Assembly (NCBI GenBank): GCA_963920665.1
Contig: OY987263.1
Coordinates: 32,290,547-32,354,546, forward strand
Reading direction: 5' to 3'
Length of the DNA: 64,000 bases
DNA from: Straminergon stramineum
Taxonomy: Eukaryota; Streptophyta; Bryopsida; Hypnales; Calliergonaceae
Made by a program: the position numbers and the translations under genes. The notes under the pieces were generated by a model. It made no database searches and was not told the origin of the DNA. It worked only from the letters and a program-made list of their open reading frames with translations. Below, one piece after another: positions 11,801 to 23,400 of the stretch. Positions within the stretch are counted from its first letter, which is position 1; every line of letters begins with the position of its first letter.

Positions 11801-14800
11801 AGTTTATTCCATTATTGCGAGAGTTTTTTATATCCTATGTTTCTACTAGAAATTATTTTATTTTTATTTGTTTAGCGGCTACTGGGAGAAGAAAGGAGTA
11901 CCTTCTTTGCGCTTCTTTGAAATCAGAATTCTTTGGAAATAAATGCTGTTCTAGTAGAAATTGAGTTATAAAACACGGAGTTCGGAGTAATTGAATTCAC
12001 TTGAGCACCTTATTTCTCTGCGGTCTCCTGATTATTCAACTCTGCGGTTGCAGAATCACTCATGAGAGATAGACTTTGCGGCTTCTGTCCCTGATTTTTC
12101 TTCAGATCCCTAAAAGTGGACCATGTGTGAAAGAGTCATATACTTGTCATAACTCAAGAGTATTTTTGGTCACAGAGTACATCTTGCCACCATGCAAAAT
12201 CAATGGCCGCTAATTGTTGTACAATTGTGAATACAGGGAATAATGAGCTTTGGGGACCAAATGACCATGGAATTTATTCTAACGCATGAGTTGAGCTTGG
12301 ATACTTCTTTCAGGGAATCTTAAGATTTAAATTAGTGCCCGTGTTGCTGCAGGTCGAATCTTGTTTGCAACTCAACCCCAGCAACATTACTTTGATTGTC
12401 CATACCAGTTCAGTTCTGAGAGCGGTGGCAATTCAGCTGCAGATGCTGTGGTAACCTCTTAAACCCTGGTGGATGTATATGAGAATATGACTTTCACTAA
12501 ACCTTGTTGAGATACATCGTCTAGGATGTTTCAAGGAAGTTGACAAAATGTAACTATTAAAAGAAGAACTCATGCCCTATATTTTTTATTGATAGAAATA
12601 TGTTTTAGAAGTTACAATAATTGACTATTAGCTTCTAAAGTGTTTTTTCTGATTTTGTTTGGGCACTTAGGAGTCAAGTTCATAAGTTTGCTGTTCATAT
12701 GCTCCTTGGACGGTTTTGAAGTGAAATAAGTTTGGAGTTTGGAGCAGGTATTTAAAGCGGAGCTCAAGGAAGGGGACTCCATCGTTATGGGGTCTGATGG
12801 CCTATTTGATAACATGTACGATCGGGATATTGAGACTGTTTTCAGTATTTTTGGTGGTTCTGAAATGGAGTCAGCCGAACGGTGTGGTAAGCTGCACAAA
12901 ATCAGTATGTAGATCAATTGTTGTACATTTCCGAGGATCTGAACATTCCATAACATAGAATTCTATAGCACATCTCACACGTAACCTTGAAAGATTGGTC
13001 AATTCTGATCTTATCGTTGTTTCTCCAGTATCGTAACTGTAAAGAACTCTGTAAATGGCACCAGTGTATATTGAGTGACGCTCACGAGGCAAAACTTCAC
13101 TCACATTGATAGAATGTAAGTTGGAACGTAGTCACCGCATGCAAGGGAAATTGGTGTAAGCCAAGCCATGAGCACCAACTTGTTTAATTTTCTCAGTTCT
13201 TTACGTAGGATAAGTCACTCTATCGCATGACTCCACGAATGTAAGGCAACTAGGATTTGGTTTTATGCACTTTTGAACTGTAACTTTTCATTGATGAAAT
13301 GGATTACCCCACACTCATCACCTCTAGGAATCCAAATTGACTCTCATTTCAAACACGTTGATGACTTCTCCTTGAGAGTTGCCTGGATCTTGACATTGCA
13401 TGGTGGTTGAATTGCAGCGAATGCGTTGGCAGCTTTGGCCAGCAAGAACTCCCGGGATCGTACATTTGAATCACCTTATATTAAAGAAGCCATCCAGCAG
13501 GTTGAATTTCCTTTGCTTTCTCTTCAGTTTAATGAGGTTCAAAGTGAAAACAAACTAAAGTAGTAAACCTTGCTTGAGAAAAATGTTTCCTCATAAATAG
13601 GCCATAAGAAAAGTAATGTTCTTGACAAATACGTCTAGTGAATATGAAAATATACAACAGCGGAAATATATTCTTGATTTTATTCACCCTGTGAGCAAAC
13701 CTGTCAAAATACATATTTTTTATATACAACATTACCCATTGAAATTGTCTTGAAAAAGTGGGGACAAAGATCCACATAAAATTAATTTTTTTTTGAAATG
13801 GGTTCCCTACCTTAGGTTTTGTTGGCTTAATAGGTTCTTGCGGATGTTAACATATTCCTTCGTCTCTGCAGGGCTTTGACGTGCCTTGGTACAAGAAGGT
13901 ACTGGGAATGAAATTGACAGGCAAGTGACCGCTCCTCTAAAATTTCCACTTTTTCAAAAATCTAGAAATTTATCTTCTTTTACTTCTTGTTGAGTTACAG
14001 TATCTTTAACCTCTAAGCACCCTGAAGTCCATAGTTTGGATGAACGGAGCTCTTCATGGTGATCTTTTCAGTTGTCAAAATAAGTTTTCATTCATCCAAA
14101 ATCAAAATTATGCTTGAATCTTTAAAATACAACCTTATTTATGACGAATTTGAAGGAATTGAGTTAATGATATTTTGTACAATAATATGAACAAGAATTT
14201 GCAAAGATTCAAAAGAGGATTTGGACGTTGCAAGGTTAACATCATTCAAACTGGGGATATTAACTTTGTTTCAATGAATGGGTATGAATGAATCTCATGA
14301 ATATTGTTCTAGTGCCAAGAATAATTGTCTGTTTTAGGTGATTTGATTATAAACCTGAAGCAGTATTGAATTTCAAAGATAACTCTAATATTGGGTAGGA
14401 TGGTGTAGACAACCACCGCATCTAATACATTGTTGGTTGAAGGTCATCTACCAATAAAACTTTGAGCATGCATATCTTTTGCATGAAATATCCAAATAAT
14501 ACACTGGTGGTTGTACGTCATCCACCAATAAGACTTTGAGCATGCATAACGTTCGCATAAAATACCCAAATAGCACGCTCTTTGATGCATTTGAACCCTC
14601 TTTCATTTGCTTACGATACAATTTAAACATTTGACCAGCATGCACTTCTCTCAACCCCCAAAGTGGCGATTTTGTGTGTCCTAACCGTACATCAGACTGC
14701 AATTGATGTGTGTCGCAACTTGCAGGTGGCAAAATGGACGATATCACAGTGCTCGTGGCTCACGTGGTGAAAGAGCAGAATCCTCCCTCGGAAATAATCT

Positions 14801-14919
14801 TTGAGAATACGAACCCAATAGCAGCACCAACACAGGACATAGCTTTTGAATCCCCCCAAACTGGGGGTGGTGTTGAGCAGCAGCAGTTTCCCGAAGGTTT
14901 AACAGAAGGTTGGGCGTAA
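8824..14919 (+). CDS. PBCP: PBCP-like chloroplast PP2C phosphatase (photosystem II core phosphatase)
   Basis: Eleven exons: 8824-9014, 9802-9853, 10243-10322, 10640-10721, 10904-10974, 11684-11763, 12353-12450, 12748-12886, 13418-13500, 13872-13920, 14726-14919. They give 1,119 nt, 372 residues, with all phases consistent. The protein matches PBCP of flowering plants block by block. PBCP is a stromal, metal-dependent PP2C-type phosphatase that dephosphorylates photosystem II core proteins. Metal-binding aspartates are visible in GGEDAYF (D88), GIADGVGGW (D104), GSDGLFDN (D235) and GKMDDITV (D313/D314), plus SVGDCGLR (D177). The first 65 residues are Ser/Gln/Arg-rich without acidic residues, as in a chloroplast transit peptide. 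Intron 10 has a GC donor. In-frame ATGs at 8740 and 8725 (inside the Harbinger repeat) could extend the N-terminus. The last 50 residues are a low-complexity tail. Confidence 0.9.
11175..11360 (+). repeat. Dispersed repeat I, copy 1 (PBCP intron 5)
   Basis: This aligns in direct orientation with 18866-19050 in intron 7 of the NPH3-family gene; shared blocks include 'gtggtcta', 'gaaggattgcaga', 'gagtttgactct' and 'gagtgatct'. Class unknown. It occurs in introns of two neighbouring genes. Confidence 0.7.
11461..11570 (+). repeat. Tandem duplication, ~77-bp period
   Basis: The block gcaatggttgtaccacttgt occurs at about 11464 and again at about 11541 within PBCP intron 5. Confidence 0.75.
13921..14725 (+). 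other. GC-AG intron of PBCP (intron 10)
   Basis: The exon ends TTGACAG and the intron starts GCAAGTG, ending ttgcag before GTGGCAAAATGG. Only this GC donor keeps the frame into the conserved GKMDDITV motif; the GT two codons away shifts the frame. The AG|GCAAGT context is the typical strong context of GC-AG introns. Confidence 0.8.
14430..14580 (+). repeat. Tandem duplication, ~75-bp period, in PBCP intron 10
   Basis: The block ctttgagcatgcat recurs at about 14460 and 14535 with flanking similarity (catctaccaataaa / catccaccaataag). Confidence 0.75.
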
Positions 14920-15586
14920 GCTCAGCTCTGAGTCGCCTTGCCACCAATTGTACAGGCACCTTGTGAAAACATTAGCAACTTGGTTTCTAGCCAAAGCTAT
15001 TTCTATTTTACACGCCAATAGCTCTAGATACTCCTCAATGTGAGAATCCACGTATATGTAATATGAAGACAAGCAGCTACTCGACAAAAAGCTCTGTCCT
15101 TGTAACATTGTAGCACTGTCTCGAAAAGCTCTGTCCTTGTAACCTTGTAGCCATGGCTCCCTTTTCGAGTAAGATTCTACTCAACCTTTCTCACATGTTG
15201 TCCTTGTATCATTGCAGCAGTGGCTCGCTTTTCAAGGAAGGCTCTACTTTTTTTACCTTCCTCGCATGTAGCGTCTCCTGATGCTAAGCCTCCTCACCTT
15301 CGGTCCATAGCCAGCAAATACAATCTGACTCACTTCCTGCATATTTGTAACCAGAAAAAATCTTGCTCTAAACCATGCACGCAATTTCAAAGCTTCATAC
15401 CAATTGCACCAGCACAGCACTACAAACGATTACAAGAGACTCTGGAGCCGCTTGTATTCCTCCCAGAACCAAGCTCTGGCATGAATCATACCGAAAAAGG
15501 TCAATGATGTCAAAAGATAAGAGGGCTGTCTATTCCCAAACATGTGGCCAGGCGGTGACGTCGGCCGTCGGTGACGAAGACTGCGC
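14920..15586 (+). other. PBCP 3' UTR and PAM71-like gene promoter region
   Basis: This holds the PBCP 3' flank and the upstream region of the next gene. A ~41-bp unit containing aaaagctctgtccttgtaac is repeated at about 15089 and 15126, with a weaker third copy near 15195. No further gene is visible. Confidence 0.5.
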
Positions 15587-16795
15587 GTGTTTCCTCACGG
15601 CGTGTACTTGCCATTCAAATCGCTTCCTGCATTGGGCATTCGCGTCCGTCCCGCGCGTTGTCACCACCAACACGCGCTCCTGCTGCGGAGATTGCTCTTC
15701 TGCAGCAGCGAGCCAGCCATGCCGCTCACGTTGCAGGCTCGGCCTGAGTGTAGCTCCCCTGCTGCCGTGAATTCTCGGAGAATAGATACAATCGTGCGAA
15801 GATCACCTTGTTGTTGGGCAACAACTCAATTCACCTCGTCACGATGTCTGCTTACAAATTTGAGCACAAGCTTGACGGGCGCCAGGTTTAGTGGTAGCAT
15901 TGTAGGAGTGAGTGAAGGTCGAAGCAAGGGTCGCCAATTCGCTAAGGTTAGCAACCATGAGGAGGTTCAGGAATTCGAAGAAGAAGATGGGTGTGTCGAA
16001 TTGGTGCAAGAGCGTGTGGATTGGAAGCATTTGCAGGTTTCGAAAGCAGCAGTGATGGCCGGGTTGCTGGGTTTACAGCTTTGCTTGCCTGCACTCGCAG
16101 AGCAAGCCAACCTCGCGGAAGTGGCGCCCCTCACTAACTTAAGCGATTTCCAGAGCGGATTCTCGTCCTCGTTTCTGCTCATCTTCTTCTCCGAAATCGG
16201 AGACAAGACCTTCTTCATCGCCGCGCTTCTGGCCACTCGCAAATCTAACATAGCGGTGTTTTCAGGTACATTCGGAGCTTTAGCTGCAATGACAGTGATT
16301 TCCGTTACCTTAGGGCGCGCGTTTCACTACTTGGACGATTTGATTCCCCATTCGCAATTGCCGTTGGACGATTTGGCTGCGGTAGTCTTGCTGGTGTACT
16401 TCGGCGTGTCCACATTGGTAGACGCGGCGTCCATGGAGGGTTCCAAATCGGAAGAGGAGAAGCAGGATGCCGAGCTGGCGATTGCGGGCATCAGTGCGCA
16501 TGGGAACTTAGGGTTTCAAGCTGCGGCGAGTACTGTGGCTGCGACGTTTGCGTTGGTGTTCGTGGCCGAGTGGGGGGATAAATCGTTCTTCTCTACAATT
16601 GCACTGGCGGCCGCGTCGTCGCCCGTGGGGGTGGTCACGGGTGCCGTAGCTGGACATGGCGCTGCGACTGTTTTGGCGGTGCTGGGAGGGTCGTTTTTGG
16701 GCGAGTACGTCTCTGAGAAGCTGATTGCGTATGTCGGAGGAATTCTCTTCCTCGTCTTTGCTGCTACAACATTAGTCGGCATCCTCAACAAGTAG
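15587..16795 (+). CDS. PAM71: PAM71/GDT1-like chloroplast Mn/Ca transporter
   Basis: The 402-residue protein belongs to the GDT1 (UPF0016) cation transporter family. PAM71 sits in the thylakoid membrane and moves manganese (and calcium) into the lumen for the oxygen-evolving complex; its relative CMT1 is in the inner envelope. The two signature motifs are EIGDKT (E203) and EWGDKS (E328), each in a group of hydrophobic helices, separated by an acidic loop (SKSEEEKQDAE). The C-terminal half (FALVFVAEWGDKSFFSTIAL, GHGAATVLAVLGGS) is closest to PAM71 rather than CMT1. The first ~150 residues form a long Arg/Ser-rich chloroplast presequence and an Ala/Leu stretch before LPALAEQ, suggestive of a bipartite thylakoid signal. 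The coding region has no intron. The start is the first in-frame Met; a later Met at 15719 is possible. Confidence 0.92.
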   Translation: MFPHGVYLPFKSLPALGIRVRPARCHHQHALLLRRLLFCSSEPAMPLTLQARPECSSPAAVNSRRIDTIVRRSPCCWATTQFTSSRCLLTNLSTSLTGARFSGSIVGVSEGRSKGRQFAKVSNHEEVQEFEEEDGCVELVQERVDWKHLQVSKAAVMAGLLGLQLCLPALAEQANLAEVAPLTNLSDFQSGFSSSFLLIFFSEIGDKTFFIAALLATRKSNIAVFSGTFGALAAMTVISVTLGRAFHYLDDLIPHSQLPLDDLAAVVLLVYFGVSTLVDAASMEGSKSEEEKQDAELAIAGISAHGNLGFQAAASTVAATFALVFVAEWGDKSFFSTIALAAASSPVGVVTGAVAGHGAATVLAVLGGSFLGEYVSEKLIAYVGGILFLVFAATTLVGILNK

Positions 16796-17458
16796 ACAGA
16801 TAGAAGACATTCACCACAGGTTATAATTTTTCTTTTCTTTGGAGCTTGATTCCTTCAGGCCCTTCTGTAATGTTAAAACCCTTGCAAGCACTAAGCCTGC
16901 ACGTCTGCAATGACAATCTTCTCTTCTCTCCCTCGGTCAATTGATTCTTCAAAGATACTCGCCAAACGGATTGCATGGAGTGAACGAATTGCGTGTTACA
17001 TTGAGTGCAAATAGGAGACACAATGCAGATGAAGGAAAAGTCTTGAGAGAGACTTGCATAAAGAGTGCAATTGGAGAATCCTTCTCAATTTCAATTGAAT
17101 TTCTCCATCAGACTGGCAAGTTTTACGAATCTCACAGGATTTTTCACTCTGTACAATTGATGGAAAAGACTTGCATAATTCTGAAAAAATGTAACCACAA
17201 ACCAAGGGATGTAAAACTTTGAACGCTCTCTTCCCGTCTATGTTGCAAACAACTTCGGTTCCCACTACTGTACAAGAGCAATTACCCATGCGAAGGATGC
17301 CGAATTTCGAGTTCGAAGCTCTGGCGGGCGTCGATTGCTGTCCAATTTTGGCTTCTACACTCAAACCCCTTTGATCTTGCACTATGACCTAGTGTGAATC
17401 TGTGGCAAGTGTACAGGGTATTCTAAAGGTCATAAAAAAGAGGTTTGAGAGTACTCTC
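16796..17458. other. Convergent 3' region between PAM71-like and NPH3-like genes
   Basis: The two genes end tail to tail 663 bp apart. The interval should hold both 3' UTRs and polyadenylation signals. No other gene is visible. Confidence 0.6.
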
Positions 17459-20400
17459 CTAAGTCCTGTGTTGTCTTCGTCTGTGAGTTTCAAAGTCGCT
17501 ACTCGCAGTCGAGTTGTCACTGAAACTCTGATGTCTGCGATGGCCATGATGCTCCATGTGCCGATCCTTGCGCCGCTGTTCACTCCGAAGGCTCCCCGAA
17601 TGCTGCTCGGATCCCGTATGATGACTAGCCACTGATCCTTCCCTTGCGTAGCGATGGCGCCCATTGTGATGGCTCTGATGCGTTGCCGAGCTGTGGCGCG
17701 CAGAATGCGCATCCCCCGAGGGCTGGCTTTGCCCATTGTGCGAGCCTTCCTTCTGTCGATGCTTCCTGTGAGAAACACCATGGTGCTCATGCCCTAAACC
17801 CCTCTCTGCTTCGTGACTCCGATGTTTCTCCATGGAGCCTTCATTGCGACCTGAGTGTCGATATTGGTGGCCGCCGCGACCGCTGGACGTTTTGCTGTAC
17901 GGGCTCGTACTCGTCACGGAGTCCGAGTCTTTGTAGTGACGGGAGCGGACATAGTCTGGTGAAGTCGATCTGCTGCGAACGGACCTGCGATGCACATCTT
18001 CAACGTGGTGACTCCGATGCGCTGTGATGATATAACCATCCCTAGTCTTGAAGGGTCCCGACTTTGGAGGTGTGATTGTCTCGCTCTTCACCACAATTTC
18101 TTGGCCTGTCACCTTGGAGGAATTGCGTGGGGTTTGCAATGGAGTGCCCGGTTTCGCTCCTTCACCTCGTTTGAAGGTCGAAGTTGTGGTTGCTTCACTC
18201 CTCACCACAATTTCTTGCACAGAAGTCTTGAAGGAGTCTCGCGACGTTTGCACTGGAGTTCCGGGTTTCACTGCTTCCCCTCGTTTAGTCAAGTCCGGGG
18301 GTGCCACTTTCGGCAATTGCGGCAAAGAGTCGGCTCGGGGGGTCTTGGGGTGCAGAGTGGCGGAGTCTGGCTTTGGCTTTGTGACTGGCAAGGAGTCAGC
18401 TCGGGCGGTGGTCTTGGTATGCGCGCTTGATGAGTCTGCACGTGATTTCTTCGGGTGAAGCGTCTCGGATTTGGTTCTGAGAATGGGAAGATCAGGGAAG
18501 TCTGTGGGGAGCAGCTTCACTGGTGGTAGGGGTGGCGTCTCAAAGTTTGGATCGGTGTTGTCCTTCGACTGGAAAGACTTCGTCACTTTCTTCCATCCCG
18601 AGCTCCATCCTGACTTCGCATGCTTGGAAACCTTCGTCAATTCCTCCACCTGATTGCAAGGAATTCCAAAAAACACAAAGCAGAAGAGACTGTTAGAGAC
18701 CTGATCGTGACTCCTCTACTCATCTGAGTCGTGTCTAGCAACAAAAACCCATCTCTTTCAAAACACGCGGTTGGCATTCAATTCGCAAGTTCGGAATAAG
18801 CCAAAACCCTAAACCCTAAACCCTAAACCAAATTTAGTGTCTACGAAATGGAAATGGACATTCCTTTCAATAGTGGTCTACAACAATTCACCTTGAAGGA
18901 TTGCAGAAAACGTCATCGAATACATTCAGTGAGAAAAAAAATTTGATCTCAAGAGAGTTTGACTCTAGAACTCCGAGTGAGCTCTCCAGTGAGCTCTGTG
19001 GAGTGATCTTTCAACGAGATCACACTCCTATATATTGGTGAAAAATGCAAATAGCATCCTCGAAGGTAGAGACTCCAATAACCATACAGCCCATTAGAGG
19101 TTCCATTGACCATACATGGGAGCTTTCATTTGTGGTACGTGTGAAAAGACTTAATCTATTGACATTTAGTTTTTTTGCAATTCATTTTCTAGCTTAACAC
19201 AAAATAAATGTGCAAAATTGAAGATATGCAAATTTCTAGATTTCTTTGATAGATTGTTGTAGGAAAAGGTTCAAAGTTCACCTGAATGGTGAATGGAATC
19301 TCTCCCTTACTGTATGGTGAATGGAGACTTTACATTGCTTTAGATCGATGACCCAAGCAAAGCCAGACCAGTATGTGATTCCAAGTAGTACCTGCTGGGT
19401 CATGCCCACGTAGTCCTGCGACATCTCCTGAAACTTGGAAGCCAGGTGCTCCATCTCCATCTGCAGCGTCTCCATGTCGCTAAGTCGACTCTTGACAGAC
19501 TCCATCTCCTGCACGGATTTCCGCAACGACTCGATCTCGGCGAGCACGAAGCGCATCGTGTTCTTCACCGACAACCCGCCCAGCAAGGGCGAGCTCGCCG
19601 CACTGGGACTCCCCCTGATATCGATGGCGAGCTCGTTCTCCAGCGCACTAGCGCTGGAGATGCTTCGGCTAATACGACGGAATGATTTTCGAGTGTTGGA
19701 GCTGGAGCTTGCGCTCGTGCTACTACTGCCCGAGCTTAACGTGGTGGAGGTCGCATCACTGGAGGAGTCGGTGGTACTACTGGAAGAAGTTGACGTGGAG
19801 AAGCTGGGAAGTGCGCTGCCCAGGTCTTTCCCGTTGACCACGTCGTTGCTGGTCATCTCATTGCGGAGCTTGATTTGCTCGCTGAAGAGCAGCTGCAACA
19901 CAAGCAACACTCGAGGGTCAGAATCAGGTTTAGGGTTTAGGGTTTAGGGCATCAAATCACATGGCATAGACATTTTGAAGGTGATAACTTCCGTGAAAGA
20001 TTATCAGACCTGTAACAAATGGTAACAAGCTCAAGGAGAATGTACAACGGCTGTGGATTTTAAGAGATGCTGTTCCCTGAGTTGCACTCGTCTCTTGGGC
20101 TTTACCTGGACTATGACTCGTAATGGGAGGCGTTCGTTTGAAGCTGCGTGCACACAAGCCGCCAACGAGAGCGCTCCGGGATCCATGAGGCGACAAAGAG
20201 TCTTGCGTTCCGTATCTGTCAAGCTTGGGTGAGCCTGCACAACATCCACACCCAAGAGTTATCAATTCTCCTTTCGTTCATCTACAAATTGTGAATGTAC
20301 TATACCTTCACACTAGTTTTGCAGAACTGCATCACCAGGGACTTGGAGATTGCCAATTCCCTCATTGGAACATTGAAAATACGTCATTGGGGAAGTAGAA

Positions 20401-23400
20401 ACAACATCCTGATCGAACGCTGCTAAAATCAGAGGGTTTGTACTGATGTGTAATTTATAACTTCCAAAAACTGCTTGATAAGAGGTCCGGCAATCACCAG
20501 TCCTTAGAAATTCACAGTCCAAATTCAAAACGATCTCGACAAGTGCAATTACGGCGGACTTGCATGCACCTAGGATCGGCCAAACCATACATAAAACACC
20601 TTAAAATAATCGAAATCGAAATTGTTGGGCCCGCAAAATTTGGGGGAGAGGCTCGTGAAAAGTGGGGAGGCAAGTTTCCGACTTCCAGAAAACTATTCAT
20701 TAATATTGGACTTGAGCTTCTTGCTTTCTTTTAGTTTGACAACAAGGTAAAACTACTACTAAATTGTAGTGAAATCATCATGAAACTTGTTCCAAAGACT
20801 CTTAGAAAACTGTCGGAAATTCGTTTCCGATCACAACACAGCATGAAAGTTCGCTCTTACCACACCTGATGTGCAAATTTCATGGCGACTGAAGGGGTCA
20901 CCAATCACAAGAGAGTCCGGAGAAAGTTTGCAAGGGAAACTCACCCGGAGGAAGCCATCGAGAGCTCGGTAGATGGAGTCATCCGAGTCCCTGGGAAACT
21001 CAGTGAAAAGCTCCGCTAGTTTCATAAACTGAGCGAAGTCAATGCTGGAGTCTTTGGCTACCTCTTCCAAGTACGTTTCCAGCAGCTGCGCCACTTTGAA
21101 ATTTGCAGTCGTGGGCGGCAGTAGCGTTTTTCGACTGGGGCTGCTGCTTTCTATGGCATGAAAGGCTTTCTTCTTCTTCTCCAGCTTCACACTACTCTCG
21201 TCACTGGAAACACCGGAAGCGCTACTACTGCTGCTGCTTTCACTAAAAGCACCAATCGAGGTCGCGCTGCTTTCACTCGTGGTGCTCCGGAAACTGGAGG
21301 ACAAGTTCGAGCTCGAGCCACTAATGCTGGAGCCCGTATCACTGCTGCTCCGGAAGCTGCCACTGCTGCTGCTACTGTTTAGCCAAAATAGAGCCATGAG
21401 TCGTTAAAACGGCAATTTTATTTCCAACTGAGATGCGCAAGAGTTTCAAGCATTGACAAGTCTAGACTTCAATATCGCACAATCGCACAGAACTGACACA
21501 ACCACTGAAAACGGCCCAAGGATTCATGGTTCGGAACCGGTCGTTCAATGGATCACGTTGTGAAAGTAACAGAATCCAGACTGGTCCACATTTTGTATCA
21601 CCAGAATCAGCAAAGAATAAAGTAAGTGTTGATGAAAAGATCAAAAGAATCCGACAGACGAACTTCTCCATATGAAGCACTCAAAACTGGTTAACCCTTG
21701 AAGGACCCCCAAGGAGCCATGTTTAGCCTCACATTTCCAGCGATTTTTGAGAAGTTTATACATGGATTCATACTTGCAACAAGAATCATTTACATTAACC
21801 AAAACATGCAATGTTCTTCACTCAATCTGGTGAGATAAAACATGTCCACATCCAAATTATACTCTCCACACAATATGATCAACCCAAATGCTCATTTCAT
21901 AACCATGAATCGTTGATCTATAAAGGCTTCGTATTCCAGTAGGGGTGGATGACGATACCTGTCCGAGTCGCTGCCCGAATTACTCGAAATACTACGCCCA
22001 CGCCTGCTTCCCGTCCTGACACTTGAGCCACTCGAACCACTAGATCCCCCAAAGCCTCCTGAGTCGCTCAAGTCGCTAGAGGACACGCTGGACGTCAAGC
22101 TTCGACTACTCGTATCACTCCCCCCCGTAGATACACTCCCCCTTGGACTCTGTGGCGGCGACTTTCCCCAGCTCTGCTCTTGCACGTAACACTCAAAGAT
22201 TTGCAACACCACATCAACATCATACGTTGCTTCCCCAGCAGCAGGGATGAGCAGATCATCCAAAGCGACTTTCTCCAGCTGCGAGGCGATCCGTTTGGCC
22301 AGGTCCGTCTTGCAAAAAGAGCCGGCGTTCACGGAACAAGCTACCCTGAGAAGCTTGAGCAGGAACTTCACAGACAAGGAAGCCGAGGCGCCGGTGTCTG
22401 TTGGGAGGAGGTTAACGATGCCTTGGAGAATGGCGCGGTTCTTGTTTTGAGCTTGACGTGTGTCTTTCGCCACGATGTCTTGGTTGAACCCTGTGAACGC
22501 CATGAAGCTCGCCGCTTGGGGAGAGTCGGACTGGTTGGGAGCGGAGGTGGAGAGCTTCAGGGTGGAGGACATATCGGAGCCTTTGGTGAGTTGGAGCCAG
22601 CGCTCGGCGTAGTAAGACACTGCGGAGGAGACCAGGCTGGAGTACTGCAACAGGGAGGTTTTGTGTGAAGATTGTCAAGATATCTTCAATGAGGTGTTAG
22701 TGATTGGATTCGGGTGAGTCTCCAAAGTTTACCGAAAATTTGATAACTAACAGCCATACATGATGTCCAAATAGTCACATTCTTTGAGGTACCTACACCT
22801 TATTGCAACATGTTTGCGAAACGGACACCTACTGCTGGTGCCACCAGGCTGAAACAATACAACAGTCGGTTTTGAGTAACTTGTCAAGATCTTTCCAATG
22901 AGGTATTATTCATGAACTTCTGTTGAGTTGTTTGAACAATAGCGAGATTTCAAAGTTTCGGAAAAGTTTGATATCTAGATTTGACTATTTGATATCCTCA
23001 TATCCAAATCGTCACATTCTTTTAAGGTAACAACATCTTACTGCAATATGTTTGCGAAACTGACCCCTACTGCCGATGCCAGCAGGCTGGAATACTGCAA
23101 CGGTCGGTTTTGTGTAGCTACTCAAGATCTTTCCAATCAGCTTCCAAGCTTTATTACGCTACACGTCAAATTCGGCTGTCATTTCAACAGAGCGAGCTTA
23201 CAAAATTTAGCAAAAGTTTGAAATCCACCATCTGTATATGTTGCTTTTCGTGATATCCAAATAAATCCATTTTCTAAGGTATAACCGCACCTAATTGCAC
23301 CCCGTTTGTAAGATCGACCCGTAGAGATTCTTGTCCAAAATGTACAGCCTCTATGTGTCCGAGTCTAGGGTCAATAATGAGTACACCTATTTCAGCACAT

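Noticed and set aside
17644..18458. Plus-strand frames rich in Cys/Ser/Gly
   Set aside because: They are the complement of the basic tail exon of the NPH3-like gene; no start context or homology.
18804..19949. Chromosome end or subtelomere
   Set aside because: Only about three telomere units each, in opposite orientation, inside introns of an intact gene.
21691..21958. TTAACCCTTGAAGG in NPH3 intron 4 as a TTAA element
   Set aside because: Only one end-like motif is present, with no matching right end or interior similarity to families A or B.
22180..22668. Plus-strand frame of 162 codons
   Set aside because: It is the antisense of NPH3 exon 4, whose minus-strand reading matches the family throughout.
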